Below, in pieces: positions 21,304 to 30,663 of a DNA stretch of 64,000 nt. The stretch covers positions 1-64,000 of the forward strand of contig MSJI02000842.1 of assembly GCA_001931905.2 (NCBI GenBank). The letters are read 5' to 3'. The DNA is from Cladosporium sp. IMV 00045. Taxonomy: Eukaryota > Ascomycota > Dothideomycetes > Cladosporiales > Cladosporiaceae. The translations under genes were made by a program, and so were the position numbers. The notes beneath the pieces are model-generated. The model made no database searches, was not told where the DNA came from, and saw only the letters and a program-made list of their open reading frames with translations. Position 1 is the stretch's first letter, and each line of letters opens with the position of its first letter.

Positions 21304-21586
21304 TTCGGCGTGCTGTTTTTGTATCTTCGAAAGCTCGTCGCGATGCTGTGTCAGGATTGCATTTTTTTCCGCTTGGAAGTGTTCTCGCTTTTTTAAATAG
21401 ATTAGAGGGAAACCACTCACGATGGAGCAACATGCTCCCCTCAAACTTGGTTTTTTGGTCTTTCTGTTGTTGTTTATGCTCTGCAATCAACCCCTGGACC
21501 TTCTGATTATGGTCAAACTGGAGTTTGTGCTTGAGGATGTCTGCTTCGGATAAGTCGCTCTTGCGTTTATCGATCGCCTTTGGCAT
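20878..21586 (-). CDS. Coiled-coil protein with 29-residue tandem repeats (unrecognised family)
   Basis: ATG 21586 opens an exon to 21421. A 49-bp intron (GTGAGT donor, AAG acceptor, 21420-21372) joins it in phase to an exon from 21371 to the stop at 20878, giving 219 residues. The first ~85 residues are charged, Gln/Lys-rich and predicted coiled coil (LKHKLQFDHNQKVQGLIAEH, later HRDELSKIQKQHAEDL). Four to five repeats of 29 residues follow, with the pattern AAILxHG...TERVVF..SD...SLC. The stop replaces the Cys codon of a repeat (TGT to TGA), so an older, longer protein is likely. A further coiled-coil frame upstream (21840-21660, LERERMTAAATLNELQ) may be another exon, out of register here. 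It is either a small real gene or a partly decayed one. Confidence 0.45.
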
Positions 21587-21924
21587 TTCCGCGTATCGAT
21601 CGAGCTCTTTCCGGTCCCGCTCGTTGAGAGACCTTGCCTAGGCGTCCAATGATTGTTGCTTGTCATGAAAACGAGGCTGGCGGTATCTTGCAGCTCATTG
21701 AGAGTGGCAGCTGCTGTCATCCTTTCTCGCTCGAGGGAGTACATTTTGTTGTTTGTGCTTTCCATTTTCTCATTCGAATGGTCGAGTTCGAGCTGAATTA
21801 GACGTACGTTTTGATTTGCAGTGGCTTGAACACAACGTCGGTCTGTGCAGATTGATTCCGCAACTCCGTGTGTGCAGTCTGCCTCTCCGCCAGAGAAGTC
21901 TTGTGTCCCCAAGCGATGTCAAAG

Positions 21925-22190
21925 GATAGCTGCGCAACGACTTCAGGGATTCTCGATTATGAAAGCGACTCTCTCAGTGGCAAGTGCACATTCAGAGCCC
22001 ATCACAAATGAGGGTAGCTGCACTATGGCTACGGGAGATGCTCGATTCTGGAGCCGGCTATCTCAGCGGCAAGTGCATTGTTTGAATGCACGATTCGTGA
22101 GGGTAGTTACACCGTGAACTCAGAGATGCTCGTTTCTGGAGTCGACCACCCAGGATCAAGTAGATATTTTGAGGGCACAATACCTGAATA
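21925..22190 (-). repeat. Three diverged units of the 87-bp family
   Basis: The landmark G(A/G)TAGCTGC recurs at 21925, 22013 and 22102, with a fainter copy near 22186 (periods 88, 89, 84). The minus strand again reads ATERVAF and CAAIL, but with stops and frame slips. This array lies 5' (in the coding sense) of the coiled-coil frames, so the coiled coil was flanked by repeats on both sides. Confidence 0.65.
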
Positions 22191-22219
22191 GAGCTGCGTT
22201 ACTGCGATCGCCCAAGCCT

Positions 22220-22567
22220 GACGGGACCACCACGAACGTGACGGAGAGACCGTGTCAAAATCCAGTACCTCTCGATAGCACTCCACATCGCTTCATATTC
22301 CAAGCCAGACGGTACTTGCACGACTGTGACGGACTACGCCGACATCCAGTACCTCTCAATGGCACTTCATCTCGCTTCATATCCCAAGCAAGACGGTACC
22401 AGCACGGCTGCGATGGAGATACCACGCCCGCCTCCCGTGCCTCTCACTGGCACGCCGTGTTGTTTGAAACCCCAGGCTAGAAGGTACTTGTACGAGTGTG
22501 ACAGAGACACTATGCCAAACTGCGGTATCGACTCTGGTATTGGTTGGTATCTATGCTATTCCTCTGC
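22220..22567. repeat. About four units of a related 84-88-bp repeat
   Basis: GACGG.AC marks unit starts at 22220, 22308, 22392 and 22480 (periods 88, 84, 88), with the shared block CAGTACCTCTCRATRGCACT between them. Reverse-complemented, the unit aligns by eye with the 47-kb units (GTGCAAGTA.CGTC and downstream GCGA, GCT, AGGT blocks), so it seems to be an older branch of the same family. Confidence 0.6.
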
Positions 22568-22727
22568 TCTGCTGGTATATATGTATAGTACAAAACTCGC
22601 GAATCGTCTCACAACAACATAGGCATGTCGATGCTCCCATGAGACGTCAAGAACGCCCGGCAAATCAAACAATCATTATGACGCTGCTCTTACATACAAC
22701 TTCCCTCCAGACCTTCGATCCAACCGA

Positions 22728-25022
22728 TCAACACCAAGTGAAAACCGGCGGCCTGCTCTTGACCATCTCCAACCTCTCAACGATGACCTTACGCCTACTG
22801 CCCTCTTGATCCCTGGCAGCGACGAAACCGAGATCGCCATCGCCCTCGTCGTCACTATCCTCGCCGAACGCTCGTCGCACTGCAAAGCTAGACCTCCGCT
22901 TTCCAGTATCCCATACACGCTTTGAGGAGGGAACATCGTAGGACATGCGCGGCTGGCCAACAGTGGTGGATCGAAGAGCCGATGGCCTCGAAGGAGCCCC
23001 AAGACGTGTCGAAGCCGATTGCTGCGCATCGTACGATTGCGCCATGGGTAAGTCGGTGCTGGCTTTTTGCACTTGCGGAACGAGCTCAGAGCTATTCTGG
23101 CGGGAATGATTGAACGGATTCGCGCTCGGTTCGCGATCAGGCGTTGGGCCACCGAGACCCAGCAGGTCGACTTGCGACTTCGTCGGAGCCGAAGCGTACG
23201 CGGCGCTGATGTCCATCTCTTCGTGCGCTTCGTTCTCCTCGCGGATACCGCGCGGGCGAGAGTGCAGGCTCTTGGCTTGCTGGCGCATTTCCTCCGAGGG
23301 CCGGCTCAGGGGGACGGCGACGGGGATGTCGACCAGATCGTCCCAGACGCAGACGCGGTTGCGGCGTGTTAGCTCTAGAGGTCCGTGGTCGGGGGTTTTG
23401 AGGGTTTCTACCACGTTCCATGCTTGCCCTTTCATCACGGCAATTTGACGCGCGAACATGCGTTCTTTGAAGTCGGCGTCGAGCTCGAAGCATTGGCGCA
23501 GCTTGACTTGGGTGTCGGTCCACCATTCTTTGGATGTGAGGAGAGGTAGGAAGTGTCGTCGAGTCTTCTCGGTGAATGGACGGCCAATCAGGCTGACTGG
23601 AAGGAATAACCAGCCGAACGGGTAGCTTCTCCAGGCATCTGGGTGTTTCCATGGCCAGGAGAGGGAGTTGTCGATTGCGCCTAGTCTGGGCGTTGCGCTG
23701 TCTTCGTCGGAAGAAGGACTTGTCGTCATATTCTCGTGTCGTCTGTGATATTCCCCTGCCTCGCTAGAATCGGCATGGCCATTCTGTTGTCTGTCGCTCT
23801 TTGGCGGTCTGGCCACAATCTCCGCCGTCTGCTTCTCTCGATCAATCCGTATCATCCAGTTGTCCGTGCCTCGGTCCGTATTTCTCATGATGTAGTCCAA
23901 GATCACCAGCTTTTCCAACTGCTCCCTGAAACTCTCCTGCAAGGCATCAGACCAGAACTCATGTCTTGCCCGACTCTGTTCGCGGCTGTTCAATCCTTCC
24001 TCCTCATCACTGTCGGCGCCGGCCTGTCGGCTCTTCGGTCTGCAGTCGTCCGCCCATAACGTCTTGCGTTTCCGCTTTGGTGCATCTCTGAAAGTGCTGT
24101 TGTGGTGATCTGGCCAAGGGTGTTCCCTGAAGAATTCGGTCGCGCCTTTGAATCCCTTCAAGAAAACCTGAAACGAACCCTGCTTTTCCGGCAAAGGCTT
24201 GCCCTTCCGGTAGTATGCCCTGCGATCCCAGAAATCGTAGAAGAAGCTTTTACTCGACAAGCTGACGACTTCCGTGTATGGTACAATGTTGGTCCGCAGC
24301 TGGCAATCGAGCACGTACGCCGCGGCCTCGGAAACATAAGACAAGTTTGGAATCAAACAAGCCCGACCGAAGAAGAACGGGAACAGGTTTCGGTGTATCC
24401 ATTTCGTCCACTTCGGATTCTTGCTCGCGTATGGTTCCTCATCTTTCGGTTTGAAGACTCCCAAGACCTTCCCGCTGCTGTTTCTTGCGAAGTAGCTTCC
24501 ACTGCTGCCCTGAGCGATGAGCGTTGGGTGTTTGCCCAGTTCAATCGCAGTCCTCACACTTTCCACAAGATCGTCGAACTCGAGTTTTGACAACCTTTCG
24601 CCAGCATCGGAATGATCGGCGTCCAGTTGCTCCTTGGTAGCAGGACGAATTCCTTCCGGTGCTTGAAAGACCGAATGGTGGATCTCGAGATGTTCATCGT
24701 CTGCCGTCTTCCCTTTCACTCGTCGAATCTTGAATCGCTCTTTGATCTCGTCCGCCCATCTCTCCAACCGCGCGTTTATGGCTTTGATATCGACGCCGCT
24801 GTTGGCTCGCTTTCGTCGGGTCGGTCGTCCAGGGGATGATGGACCGGAGGGAATGTGCATGCGCTCGCGGCGCTTTGGTTGTATTGGGGCGTATGAGGCA
24901 TCTGTGGAGATTCTGTTCGGGTCGCGAAAGGGGTCCTCTTCATCTGACGAGTAGGGCAGTTCCTCCTCTTCCTCTTCGGCTTGGGCTATGCGAGCGTAGC
25001 CAGAAGTTGGAGGGCGAGGCAT
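22728..25022 (-). CDS. LSB6: Type II phosphatidylinositol 4-kinase
   Basis: An intronless minus-strand gene of 764 residues. Type II PI4-kinases make phosphatidylinositol 4-phosphate on vacuole, endosome and plasma membranes. Visible motifs are the nucleotide-binding loop GSSGSYFARNSSGKVLGVFKP near residues 172-192, the catalytic loop DYIMRNTDRGTDNWMIRID near 370, and the metal-binding segment AIDNSLSWPWKHPDAWRSYPFGW near 440. The N-terminal 150 residues are acidic and Ser/Pro-rich. The C-terminal ~150 residues are low-complexity, extending beyond the catalytic core as in other filamentous fungi. The start at 25022 is the only ATG ahead of conserved sequence. Confidence 0.93.
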   Translation of the reverse strand: MPRPPTSGYARIAQAEEEEEELPYSSDEEDPFRDPNRISTDASYAPIQPKRRERMHIPSGPSSPGRPTRRKRANSGVDIKAINARLERWADEIKERFKIRRVKGKTADDEHLEIHHSVFQAPEGIRPATKEQLDADHSDAGERLSKLEFDDLVESVRTAIELGKHPTLIAQGSSGSYFARNSSGKVLGVFKPKDEEPYASKNPKWTKWIHRNLFPFFFGRACLIPNLSYVSEAAAYVLDCQLRTNIVPYTEVVSLSSKSFFYDFWDRRAYYRKGKPLPEKQGSFQVFLKGFKGATEFFREHPWPDHHNSTFRDAPKRKRKTLWADDCRPKSRQAGADSDEEEGLNSREQSRARHEFWSDALQESFREQLEKLVILDYIMRNTDRGTDNWMIRIDREKQTAEIVARPPKSDRQQNGHADSSEAGEYHRRHENMTTSPSSDEDSATPRLGAIDNSLSWPWKHPDAWRSYPFGWLFLPVSLIGRPFTEKTRRHFLPLLTSKEWWTDTQVKLRQCFELDADFKERMFARQIAVMKGQAWNVVETLKTPDHGPLELTRRNRVCVWDDLVDIPVAVPLSRPSEEMRQQAKSLHSRPRGIREENEAHEEMDISAAYASAPTKSQVDLLGLGGPTPDREPSANPFNHSRQNSSELVPQVQKASTDLPMAQSYDAQQSASTRLGAPSRPSALRSTTVGQPRMSYDVPSSKRVWDTGKRRSSFAVRRAFGEDSDDEGDGDLGFVAARDQEGSRRKVIVERLEMVKSRPPVFTWC

Positions 25023-26037
25023 TGTGGGTGATTTGCGATGGTTTGACCATTGATCGCCCAGTCAGACGTGTTTCGAGAAAATACGAAGGTCGTGTTCTGT
25101 ATGTTTGATCGTTTGCTAATGAGTTGTTGTTGTTGCCGCCTGTCAGGTGTCATGAATGGGGACTTTGGGATCTGGGGCATCGACGACTAGCACCACCGGT
25201 GGACAGACCGCGGCTCTGCGGTAGGCGGAGGGCGGTTAGTAACGAACGGACCGCCACCGCCCCTCAAACGCTTGATTCTGTATTCTCAGAAGACTCAATA
25301 ATGATAATGGATGAGAAGGAGCCTGTTGAACCATTCTTGATTGCATTGGAATAGCTGGTTATTGCTGCTATACAATCCGGCAAATCCGAATATCAGCTTC
25401 ACCTAACATCACAGGTCGTAGTCGTCTTGCTGGAATAACTAACTCCGTCGCGGGATCTTCTCACAGTTATTAGATGTTTTGAAACCTTATCTCGTTACAG
25501 ATGATCCCTGTCGATCTACAATCTCCAAGGAAATAATCACGAGTTAGGCGGGAGTCTGGGAGAATGGCAAGACGACCTTGATACCTGACCCGTCGCAGAG
25601 CTGTATTTCTTGATATTTACAAGTAGAAGAAGTAGACTTATAACAATGCCTACGAGTGAAAGACACGAATCGCTTACACATCAGTTCATCTCGCATCGTG
25701 AACTAACCAGCGCTTAGTCTGCTCGGACGGCATACGGCAAGGGATAAGGTATTGCTATCTTATCGCAACCCCTTATCAATGTTTAACAAGTGCTTTCTAC
25801 AAAGTCATTGATCGCTGCGAGTATCTTCATATTGTCAATCTTCTATCCAAGCAATTATTACATGGCATTGTGTGGCATCTATTCCATGGTTCATCTGCAT
25901 TAAGCGCCTGCCATTGTTTCAAGCGGCATCAATTGATCGAAAGACGCCTTCAGTCCAGGGTTGTCTATCCTCCGCCGCTCTGTGATTTCCAGGAATCGCA
26001 AAAAGACATCTCATCCCATCTTTCCTACAATCCGTCA
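25023..26037. other. Divergent promoter region, LSB6 / GATA factor
   Basis: About 1 kb without a supported gene. It includes a GC-rich stretch (25180-25260) next to the kinase start and an AT-richer half toward the GATA factor. Four GATAAG-type sites occur (25486-25491 plus the cluster at 25743-25777). Confidence 0.5.
25743..25777. promoter_or_regulatory. Cluster of three GATAAG sites
   Basis: GATAAG lies at 25743-25748, and its reverse complement CTTATC at 25759-25764 and 25772-25777: three HGATAR sites in 35 bases, about 260 bases before the start codon of the GATA factor gene. A fourth site is at 25486-25491. AreA/AreB-type GATA proteins bind this hexamer. Tight clustering favours real occupancy, and self-regulation or AreA control is the natural inference. 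Confidence 0.55.
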
Positions 26038-27714
26038 ATGCTCCAAGTCGCAGCGCCTCCACCGGAGCACATCCGTCAAGCACCTCTCTTTCCGAACCCG
26101 CAGACTCGACAATCGAGCTCCCATCCTCCATTCCAGTTGTCTGTTACGAGACCGCAATCGTCCCCGAAGAATCTGCCTGAACAATACAAATACGGCTCTG
26201 GCCAGCTCCCTGCTCTTGCTGCTTTGGCATCCTTGGCTGCCAGCGCTCCTGCTGCGCCGGTGAAGCGTGAGAGTGAGAGTGAGAGTGAGAGGTGAGTGAG
26301 AAAAGGCGGCGGAATGAGGGATGGCGGTTAAACAGAAGGATGCGAGGCTAGACAAGCAAGAGCATTGTTGCATACGAGATATCAGGCACAACCATTGGAG
26401 GCACAACAAGAGTGTATATCTCGACAAAACTTCTGTCGCAAAGCCAGCTCCTCCTGCCTCCTACGCCAAGCCGAGGCCGGCGTCTGCAAAGCGCAAAGCA
26501 GAGCATCACCAACTGATTCCTTCCTTCTACAGCAAACTCTCCCAGTCGCCAGACAACATGAGCCAACCTCAATACGCCCCAGCAGCCACCGCGGGTGGGC
26601 AACAGAATGGGCCGGTAAGTCGATCATATGCCGCGACTTGTCGCCTCGAGAACAGGAGCCTTATCAGATTGCGCTCCATATCGATAACAGCAATCGATAC
26701 CGATTACCTCTATCAACAAACCTTCAACTTACATACATCAATGATCTAACACCTCCCTCACAGCCCGTGTGCCAAAACTGCACCACCTCCACCACACCGC
26801 TCTGGCGACGCGACGAAGCCGGCTCCGTCCTCTGCAATGCCTGCGGCCTCTTCCTCAAACTGCACGGCCGACCGCGCCCCATCTCGCTCAAAACCGACGT
26901 GATCAAATCGCGCAACCGCGTCAAAACCTCCCAAACACCTCGCAAACACGACCGCAATGGCAACCCAACCGACCTTTCCCCTCACACCCACTCCCAGCCG
27001 GGTCCAGGCTTCCCAGCCGCGCACCCCGACGTCGCCCATGCCGGCCATGCCGGAGCAGCGCCGCCGTACGTGCCTCACAACCTGCCTCCCGCGCCTCAGA
27101 TGGGCAGCGGAGCGCAGCAAGGTCACGACCGCCTCGCTTCTCCCGGCGCCTCGCTGAGTCGCAGCGGCACGCCGTCGCAACAGCACGCGCAACACCATCA
27201 GAACCCCAACATCGCGCCGCAGCACATCTTCGACACGGTGTCCATGCCTGCAGATTCCTTCGCATCGCCGGGTCCGCACCATCTCGAAGCGCCTCAGAGT
27301 TATGACGCCGTCGTGGCGCAGAATAACGCGCTGCGAACCCGTGTCAGCGAGCTGGAAGTGATCAACGACTTGTTCCGCGGGAGGGTTAGCGAGCTGGAAG
27401 CTTCCGAGCAGGAGGCGAGGCGGGAGGTGGAAGCTCTGAGGAAAGAGCTGGAGAGCGTCAAGAGAGGTGATGTGAGCGCGGAGGTCGCCGTGGAACAAAG
27501 GCCGCAGCAGGAAAAGGAACAGGAGCAGGAACAGCAAAATCACGGTCAAGATCAGAGTCAAGAGCAAGACCACGAGCACAAACCAGACGAGCAAGAGAGA
27601 TCGCCCAAGAGAGCACGAACGGAAGACAGAGCGGAGAGCGGCGAGGCAGGGTTTGCAGAATTCACCAGGAGCGAGGAAAGTCAGGAGAACGCGGAGGGTC
27701 TTCAAGAGCAGTGA
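26038..27714 (+). CDS. areB: GATA transcription factor with leucine zipper (AreB/Gzf3/Dal80 type)
   Basis: Three exons, 26038-26291, 26533-26614 and 26764-27714, join in phase (introns of 241 bp, GTGAGT, and 149 bp, GTAAGT) to give 428 residues. The single zinc finger is C-x2-C-x17-C-x2-C at residues 115-139 ([19 protein letters not shown]...CNACG), followed by the [15 protein letters not shown] basic tail. A coiled coil near residues 294-345 ([20 protein letters not shown]) is the dimerisation zipper that separates AreB-type repressors from AreA. The C-terminus is Gln/Glu-rich. AreB-type proteins counteract AreA in nitrogen metabolite control. The first intron follows a SESESE run; alternative starts, as known for areB, are possible, notably ATG 26558 in exon 2. 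Confidence 0.88.
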
Positions 27715-28080
27715 GCGTGGGCGTGGGCGTATGCCTGTGGTGTTTTTTTCCTTCTTTCGCCCAACTGTTCTCCTCTCCATCATCGTCGTCGTAATACCTT
27801 TCTGTGTTTGACACTAGCACATATACCCAGTCACGGCTTGTCTTATCCACAAAAATAGACGGATGGGAAGCTGGACTAGCATTTTTTCACGAGCTTGAAG
27901 ATTAGCTTACGATAGGATATATTTCTTAATTATACGATATGCTGAAATTTACCGGTCTTCTAAATGCTCGTATTCTCCTTCACAACTCGGCGATCGAAGA
28001 CTGTATTGTATTATGACACATGGTAAGCTCACCAAATGTTCAGAACAAATCAACCCAAACAAGCATTGCCACCCACCTCT
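27715..28080. other. Convergent 3' region
   Basis: 366 bases between the GATA factor and the RabGAP gene. It is AT-rich around 27860-28010. Nothing further is supported. Confidence 0.5.
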
Positions 28081-29626
28081 TCACCTCACCAACTTCTCCA
28101 CGAAACTCCACATCCTCGCCTGCACCGTCCAACCAGCCTGCCACACCCCAGCCCAACTCAAGGGTACTGCAACCCCATCCAACCTCCTAAGCCAAAGCGC
28201 CAACAACGCCGCCAGCACCGCCGTCCCCGCCGCAAACGCCGGCCTCCGGTACCTCAGCGCCAGCACGCGCGCACGCTCGAGCATTTTCTGCCTGTGCTCA
28301 TCCCTCCTGATATCCTCGGCATGTCGCTCAAGAAACCTCTCCCCGTCTTTGAGCGATTGCGCAGCGAGGGCGGGCAAGTCACGTGTCGTTTTCAGCACGC
28401 TGTTGGACGAGATGCGGAACCAAGTCAGGCCTGGTAGGCGGTTTGGAGGGTGAGTTTTGTGTAAGGAGGCGGAGCGGGAGATTAGGGCGTCGAGGTCGAG
28501 GGGTTTGGGGAGTTTGGAGAGGATGGAGTGCAGCATGTCGTGTTCGTCGGCTTCGAGGGAGAGGAGTTCTTGTTTGCGGGAGAGGATTATCTGGGGTTGA
28601 TTGGTTAGTGTTTCTTTGAGGGGTTGTTTGTTTAAGTGGACGGAGGGGAGGGGACGTGAGCTTACGGTGGCGTAAAGGTAGATGGATGCGACTGCTTCGT
28701 TAGTGAGGAGGTAGTCGAATAGGCGAGCTATGTCGCCGTATTCTTGGATATCATGCGCGTAGAGAGTTAGTGTGGCGGAGAGGGCGAAGTAGAATGGCGC
28801 CGTTTGGCTGAGATGGTCGAAGAGTTCCGCGTCTGCAGCTTTCAGGATGGCAGGTAGGAGCTGGAGGTGTGATATCGCTCCAGTCATGGTCGGCAGCATG
28901 AAATCACGGATGCGCAGGAGTGATAGCCGAGCAACAGCTGGAGGTGCCGCTTCGGCTCCGAGAACAAGTAACAGAACCTGCACGATGTCATGATAGCCCT
29001 GGAAGTAGGAGAGCATGGGATGTCTCCGCAGGACTTCGGTAATGACATTCGACAACTCCTGCTTCCGCGCGTCTAGGCGCTTGTCGGACTCGCCTGTCCG
29101 AGGTCGTTATTCGTCAGAGATCAACAATGGACGGGTAACTGCATTTTGCGCTGGCAAACAGGGTGGGGAATCATACCTTTCGGGTAGTAGATGAAACTGC
29201 GGTCGACATCAAGGTCTTTTTGCGTTTCTTCTGAGTGTTGTGGCAAGTCTTCCCAGTCGGTGTTGTCGTTTGGAGGGTCCTTGACTCCTAAAACGATGGG
29301 CCCTGTTGGTGGTCATTAAAGGTTCCATTGTTGAGATCACTCGGCCTTAACGTACATACTACACGGCGTACCTCATCATCGATCAATCCACCCGAAGTCG
29401 ATGCAAGCTCACTAAGCGCCTGGTAGTCTCGGCTCTCAGTCGCATTGATGATGAGCTGTACTTTAGCTTCTTCCGCCTCGCTTAGAGCTTGTTTTCTGAC
29501 TCCGGACAAGGGTGGAACCTGATTCTCCTTGAGATGGGTAGATGAGCTGGTCGATGGTGCATCTGACCTGCTGTCGTGCACGGGGATGTCTTCGTTGATA
29601 GACGCCGCCTCCATGTCGGTGGGCAT
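28081..29626 (-). CDS. TBC-domain RabGAP, Gyp8/TBC1D20-like
   Basis: Four minus-strand exons, 29626-29356, 29302-29177, 29093-28666 and 28590-28081, with introns of 53, 83 and 75 bp, all phase-consistent, give 444 residues. TBC signatures appear in order: RRVVWPIVLG across the first splice junction, the Arg finger in DVDRSFIYYP, and the Gln finger in YFQGYHDIVQVLLLV. A hydrophobic segment near the C-terminus (FAAGTAVLAALLALWL) fits the membrane anchor of Gyp8 and TBC1D20, which act on Ypt1/Rab1 at the ER-Golgi interface. The splice from V-V to W uses a GTACGT donor, chosen because it restores the conserved VVWP. A start at 29614 is an alternative. Confidence 0.87.
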
Positions 29627-30663
29627 GTCGTATCGGCTTGCCGATGATTGAGGAGATACCGGCCGCCGCCACGCCTAAAATACACCGGGCCGTGGTGACC
29701 CTTGTGCTATGCAAGGAGTAGAGGACAAGACTGCCGTGCAAACACACGTGGGACCAAACGTGGGAGAGAGTCGGGATTTAATCCCAGTGCGGTGGGTATG
29801 GGTTTAAACGATCGGGAAGCTGTCCAGTCAAGGCGTGGAGCCAGTTATTTGGTGAACCACGGGGAGGCGGGTCGAGGTCGCGCGTATTCTCCTGTACAAC
29901 AAGACGATGAGACTACTGCATGCGAAGGACGAGGATGTGATACATCGCATTTGGCCGCCTTTTCATGCACGTCTGCTCGGGATCTGCGCCACAGCCTTGC
30001 AGTCAGTGAGTGAGGAACACATGCACCCAAAGCCGGCCGCTCATCACGCCTCTGCGCAATCTTACCGAGCACTCCTTGACGAGAAGTGCCGCTGTGGATT
30101 ATTACTCGCAGCAGCTGCAATATGCTTCAATCGTACAGGTAGGGTTTGAGTGGTGAGGTCTGGTGGATGGGGTCGGATTGGCTTGACAGGTCCAGCCGTC
30201 ACATCTTCCCAGCACGCGCTTGCAGTGAGAGAGGATGATGATGATGTTGGTGTGGAGAGGAGCAGCCAGCCAGACCACGGCAGAGACAAGCCAGATGCCT
30301 TGACTTTGCTAGCGAAGCACCACAACATCCACGACAATACCTGGCCTACATACATATCATACATCAACCAGTGACACCGCCGCCTCCGTCGAACCGCATC
30401 ACCCCAATAATTGCTTGTCAAAGAATTTTCCGACCATTCACCGCCCACTGCGCCCAAAGCAAGGCACACCTCAAACACTGCAGTAACACCCCCATAGGTT
30501 GCTGCAGTCATTGCCCTCCCCGGCGCCTCGTATTACAACAATACACACACTAAGTCAGCGACACTCCGAAATATTTATTTGAAATTCCTTCACACGCTTC
30601 GGACGGGAGCAGACTTATTTTTCTGGCTTTTCATACATCTTTCGTGTGAACCATGTTCTCATA
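29627..30663. other. Divergent promoter region, about 1 kb
   Basis: This separates the RabGAP and the Mms1-like gene. It has a short GATGATGATGATG run at 30234 and small overlapping open frames only. No RNA gene was recognised. Confidence 0.45.

Noticed and set aside
20781..22567. CRISPR array
   Set aside because: Units of 87 bp are diverged and contiguous with no short identical repeats or unique spacers, and the genome is eukaryotic.
26758..27783. A 341-codon minus-strand open frame
   Set aside because: Antisense to the GATA factor exon 3, which has an unmistakable zinc finger; the antisense product has no family resemblance.
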